NCBI RefSeq assembly: GCF_001590785.1
Contig: NZ_LTAO01000023.1
Location: 63,142 to 127,141 of the forward strand
Length of the DNA stretch: 64,000 bases
Reading direction: 5' to 3'
Source of the DNA: Alkalihalobacillus trypoxylicola
GTDB lineage: Bacteria > Bacillota > Bacilli > Bacillales > Bacillaceae_D
Position 1 is the stretch's first letter. Every line of letters begins with the position of its first letter. The notes beneath the pieces are model-generated. The model made no database searches. It saw nothing but the letters and a program-made list of their open reading frames with translations, and was not told the DNA's origin. Below, piece by piece: positions 63,175 to 64,000 of this stretch. A program made the translations under genes and the position numbers.

Positions 63175-63245
63175 GTGTAATGGATGCATACACAAATAGC
63201 GAACAGAACCCTCCTTCATGTTAAAAGAAGGAGGGTTCTGATTGC
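63175..63245 (-). repeat. Family-2 repeat, tail-only inverted copy with hairpin
   Basis: Read on the minus strand, this is AACCCTCCTTC...GAAGGAGGGTT followed by TTCGCTATTTGTGTATGCAT and CCATTACACCATTTCAAGTTTCGC, the terminal module also seen at 32545. Its hairpin is a terminator candidate between the convergent EEP and methylase genes. Confidence 0.8.
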
Positions 63246-63315
63246 CATTACGAAACCGCAGAGTGAGCAAGCCGCTAAGATTTCAAGAGACATTTTTTCC
63301 AGCCTCGTTTTTTTG

Positions 63316-64000
63316 TTAATAATTCATCACTAATACTTCTTCGATTTTGCCACGCTTACTACCAATAGAATTTATATTTCTAGAAGCACCTACGATTTTC
63401 ATTTTGTATCCATCATAAGAAGATTTAATAAAATCTGTTGCAGAGTTACTTAATAGAATAAAACATCCTCTTTTATCTAACTCGTGAAAAAGATCTCTTA
63501 ATCTTAGCTGTTCTTTTTTACCAAATCCCTCGAGGCTATAATTCGTAAATGAAGCCGTCATACTAACCGGATCATAGGGTGGGTCAAGATAAATAAAATC
63601 ACCTTTTTTTGCCCCCTCTATAACCTGAGCAAAATCTTCATTTTTAATCGTAACATTTGCTTCTTTTAAATAATCATGTACTTGACGTATAACCTGTTCA
63701 TTCACAATATTAGGACTCTTGTATTTGCCGTAAGGAACATTATATTGTCCTTTTTTATTAACACGGTATAATCCATTGAAGCACGTTTTATTTAAATAAA
63801 TTAACCTCGATGCTTTTTGAACCGGTGTAAGCTGTGCATAACTCTCTCGATTACGATCCCATTCTCTAATACTATAATAGTAATCCGCAGTATTTTCATG
63901 TCGCTTTAAATCTTCTATTAATTCTTCCATTTGATAACGAATGACATGATATGTATTAACTAGCTCACTATTGATATCATTAATAATTGCTTTAGCAGGT
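63316..64000 (-). CDS. DNA adenine methylase, Dam/D12 class (5' end cut off by window edge)
   Basis: The frame is open to the right edge, so the N-terminus with the AdoMet-binding FxGxG-type motif lies outside. Visible are ND.NSELVNTYHVIRYQ, SRLIYLNKTCFNGLYRVNKKGQYNVPYGKYK, the catalytic DPPY in FIYLDPPYDPV, and SNSATDFIKSSYDGYKMKIVGASRNINSIGSKRG near the end, all typical of Dam-like N6-adenine methylases that recognise GATC or similar. The first 228 residues from the end are seen. Whether a restriction partner lies beyond the edge is unknown. Confidence 0.9.
   Translation of the reverse strand, partial: PAKAIINDINSELVNTYHVIRYQMEELIEDLKRHENTADYYYSIREWDRNRESYAQLTPVQKASRLIYLNKTCFNGLYRVNKKGQYNVPYGKYKSPNIVNEQVIRQVHDYLKEANVTIKNEDFAQVIEGAKKGDFIYLDPPYDPVSMTASFTNYSLEGFGKKEQLRLRDLFHELDKRGCFILLSNSATDFIKSSYDGYKMKIVGASRNINSIGSKRGKIEEVLVMNY

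Noticed and set aside
1-64000. tRNA genes, CRISPR arrays, riboswitches, insertion sequences and prophage genes
   Set aside because: None was recognised on reading; I found no T-box or known riboswitch core upstream of argS, asnO, pdxK or glnA, and no transposase or phage-like gene.

Overview
The window looks like chromosome of a low-GC, endospore-forming member of the Bacillaceae. The gene content and order match the Bacillus subtilis ywj-ywi-ywh-ywg-ywf-ywd segment: ywjF, clsB, argS, ywiB, speB, pbpG, ywhD, ywhB, ywgA, ywfO, lipL, pta, hemQ, gerQ, ywdK, ywdI and pdxK. The adjacent spore genes cwlJ and gerQ support a spore former. I see no rRNA, tRNA, CRISPR array, prophage or transposase gene. 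All family assignments come from reading motifs and from recalled family sequences; no database was searched.

Layout. 1-10 kb: partial ywjF, clsB, small membrane proteins, argS-ywiB, speB, pbpG, ywhD. 10-20 kb: a repeat-containing acidic cell-wall protein with an LPXTA-type anchor, ywhB, ywgA-ywfO, an MFS transporter, asparagine synthetase and a dicarboxylate symporter. 20-25.6 kb: lipL, pta, hemQ, an unknown gene and cwlJ-gerQ. 25.7-35.6 kb: an accessory glycosidase island (GH35, a DUF5107-TPR protein, an AraC regulator, GH2) placed between gerQ and ywdK. 36-44.6 kb: ywdK, a GNAT acetyltransferase, ywdI, a tail-less GlnR-like regulator, an amt/nucleotidyltransferase/exonuclease operon, a divergent uracil-DNA glycosylase and a YjiH-type membrane protein. 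44.8-49.3 kb: chemoreceptor, HAD phosphatase, pdxK and rarD. 49.4-55 kb: a xyloside/xylonate operon (xylosidase, aldolase, YjhG-type dehydratase) next to an IclR regulator. 55-64 kb: a glutamine synthetase paralogue, cshA, an alpha-glucosidase divergent from a PTS permease and a phosphodiesterase-fold protein, and an edge-truncated Dam-type methylase.

Systems. (1) Nitrogen: perfect 17-bp GlnR/TnrA boxes lie upstream of amt (about 49 bp from the predicted start site, the usual TnrA activation geometry) and twice upstream of glnA. The amt operon carries a DUF294 putative nucleotidyltransferase and a DnaQ-like exonuclease, and is followed by a GlnR-like protein without the glutamine-synthetase-sensing tail. 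The GlnA has Pro where the B. subtilis enzyme has feedback residue Arg62. (2) The two arms of the glycosidase island share a 14-bp motif (13/14 identical) at matching distance upstream of their first genes. (3) The xyloside operon fits a non-phosphorylative xylonate route. (4) Two dispersed intergenic repeat families were found by comparing copies. Family 1 is about 270 bp, with four copies and a conserved long-range stem. Family 2 is about 300 bp, with six full or partial copies, several of which supply the terminator of the neighbouring gene.

Several gene starts were moved to internal ATG, GTG or TTG codons because a good ribosome-binding site lies there; each case is noted.
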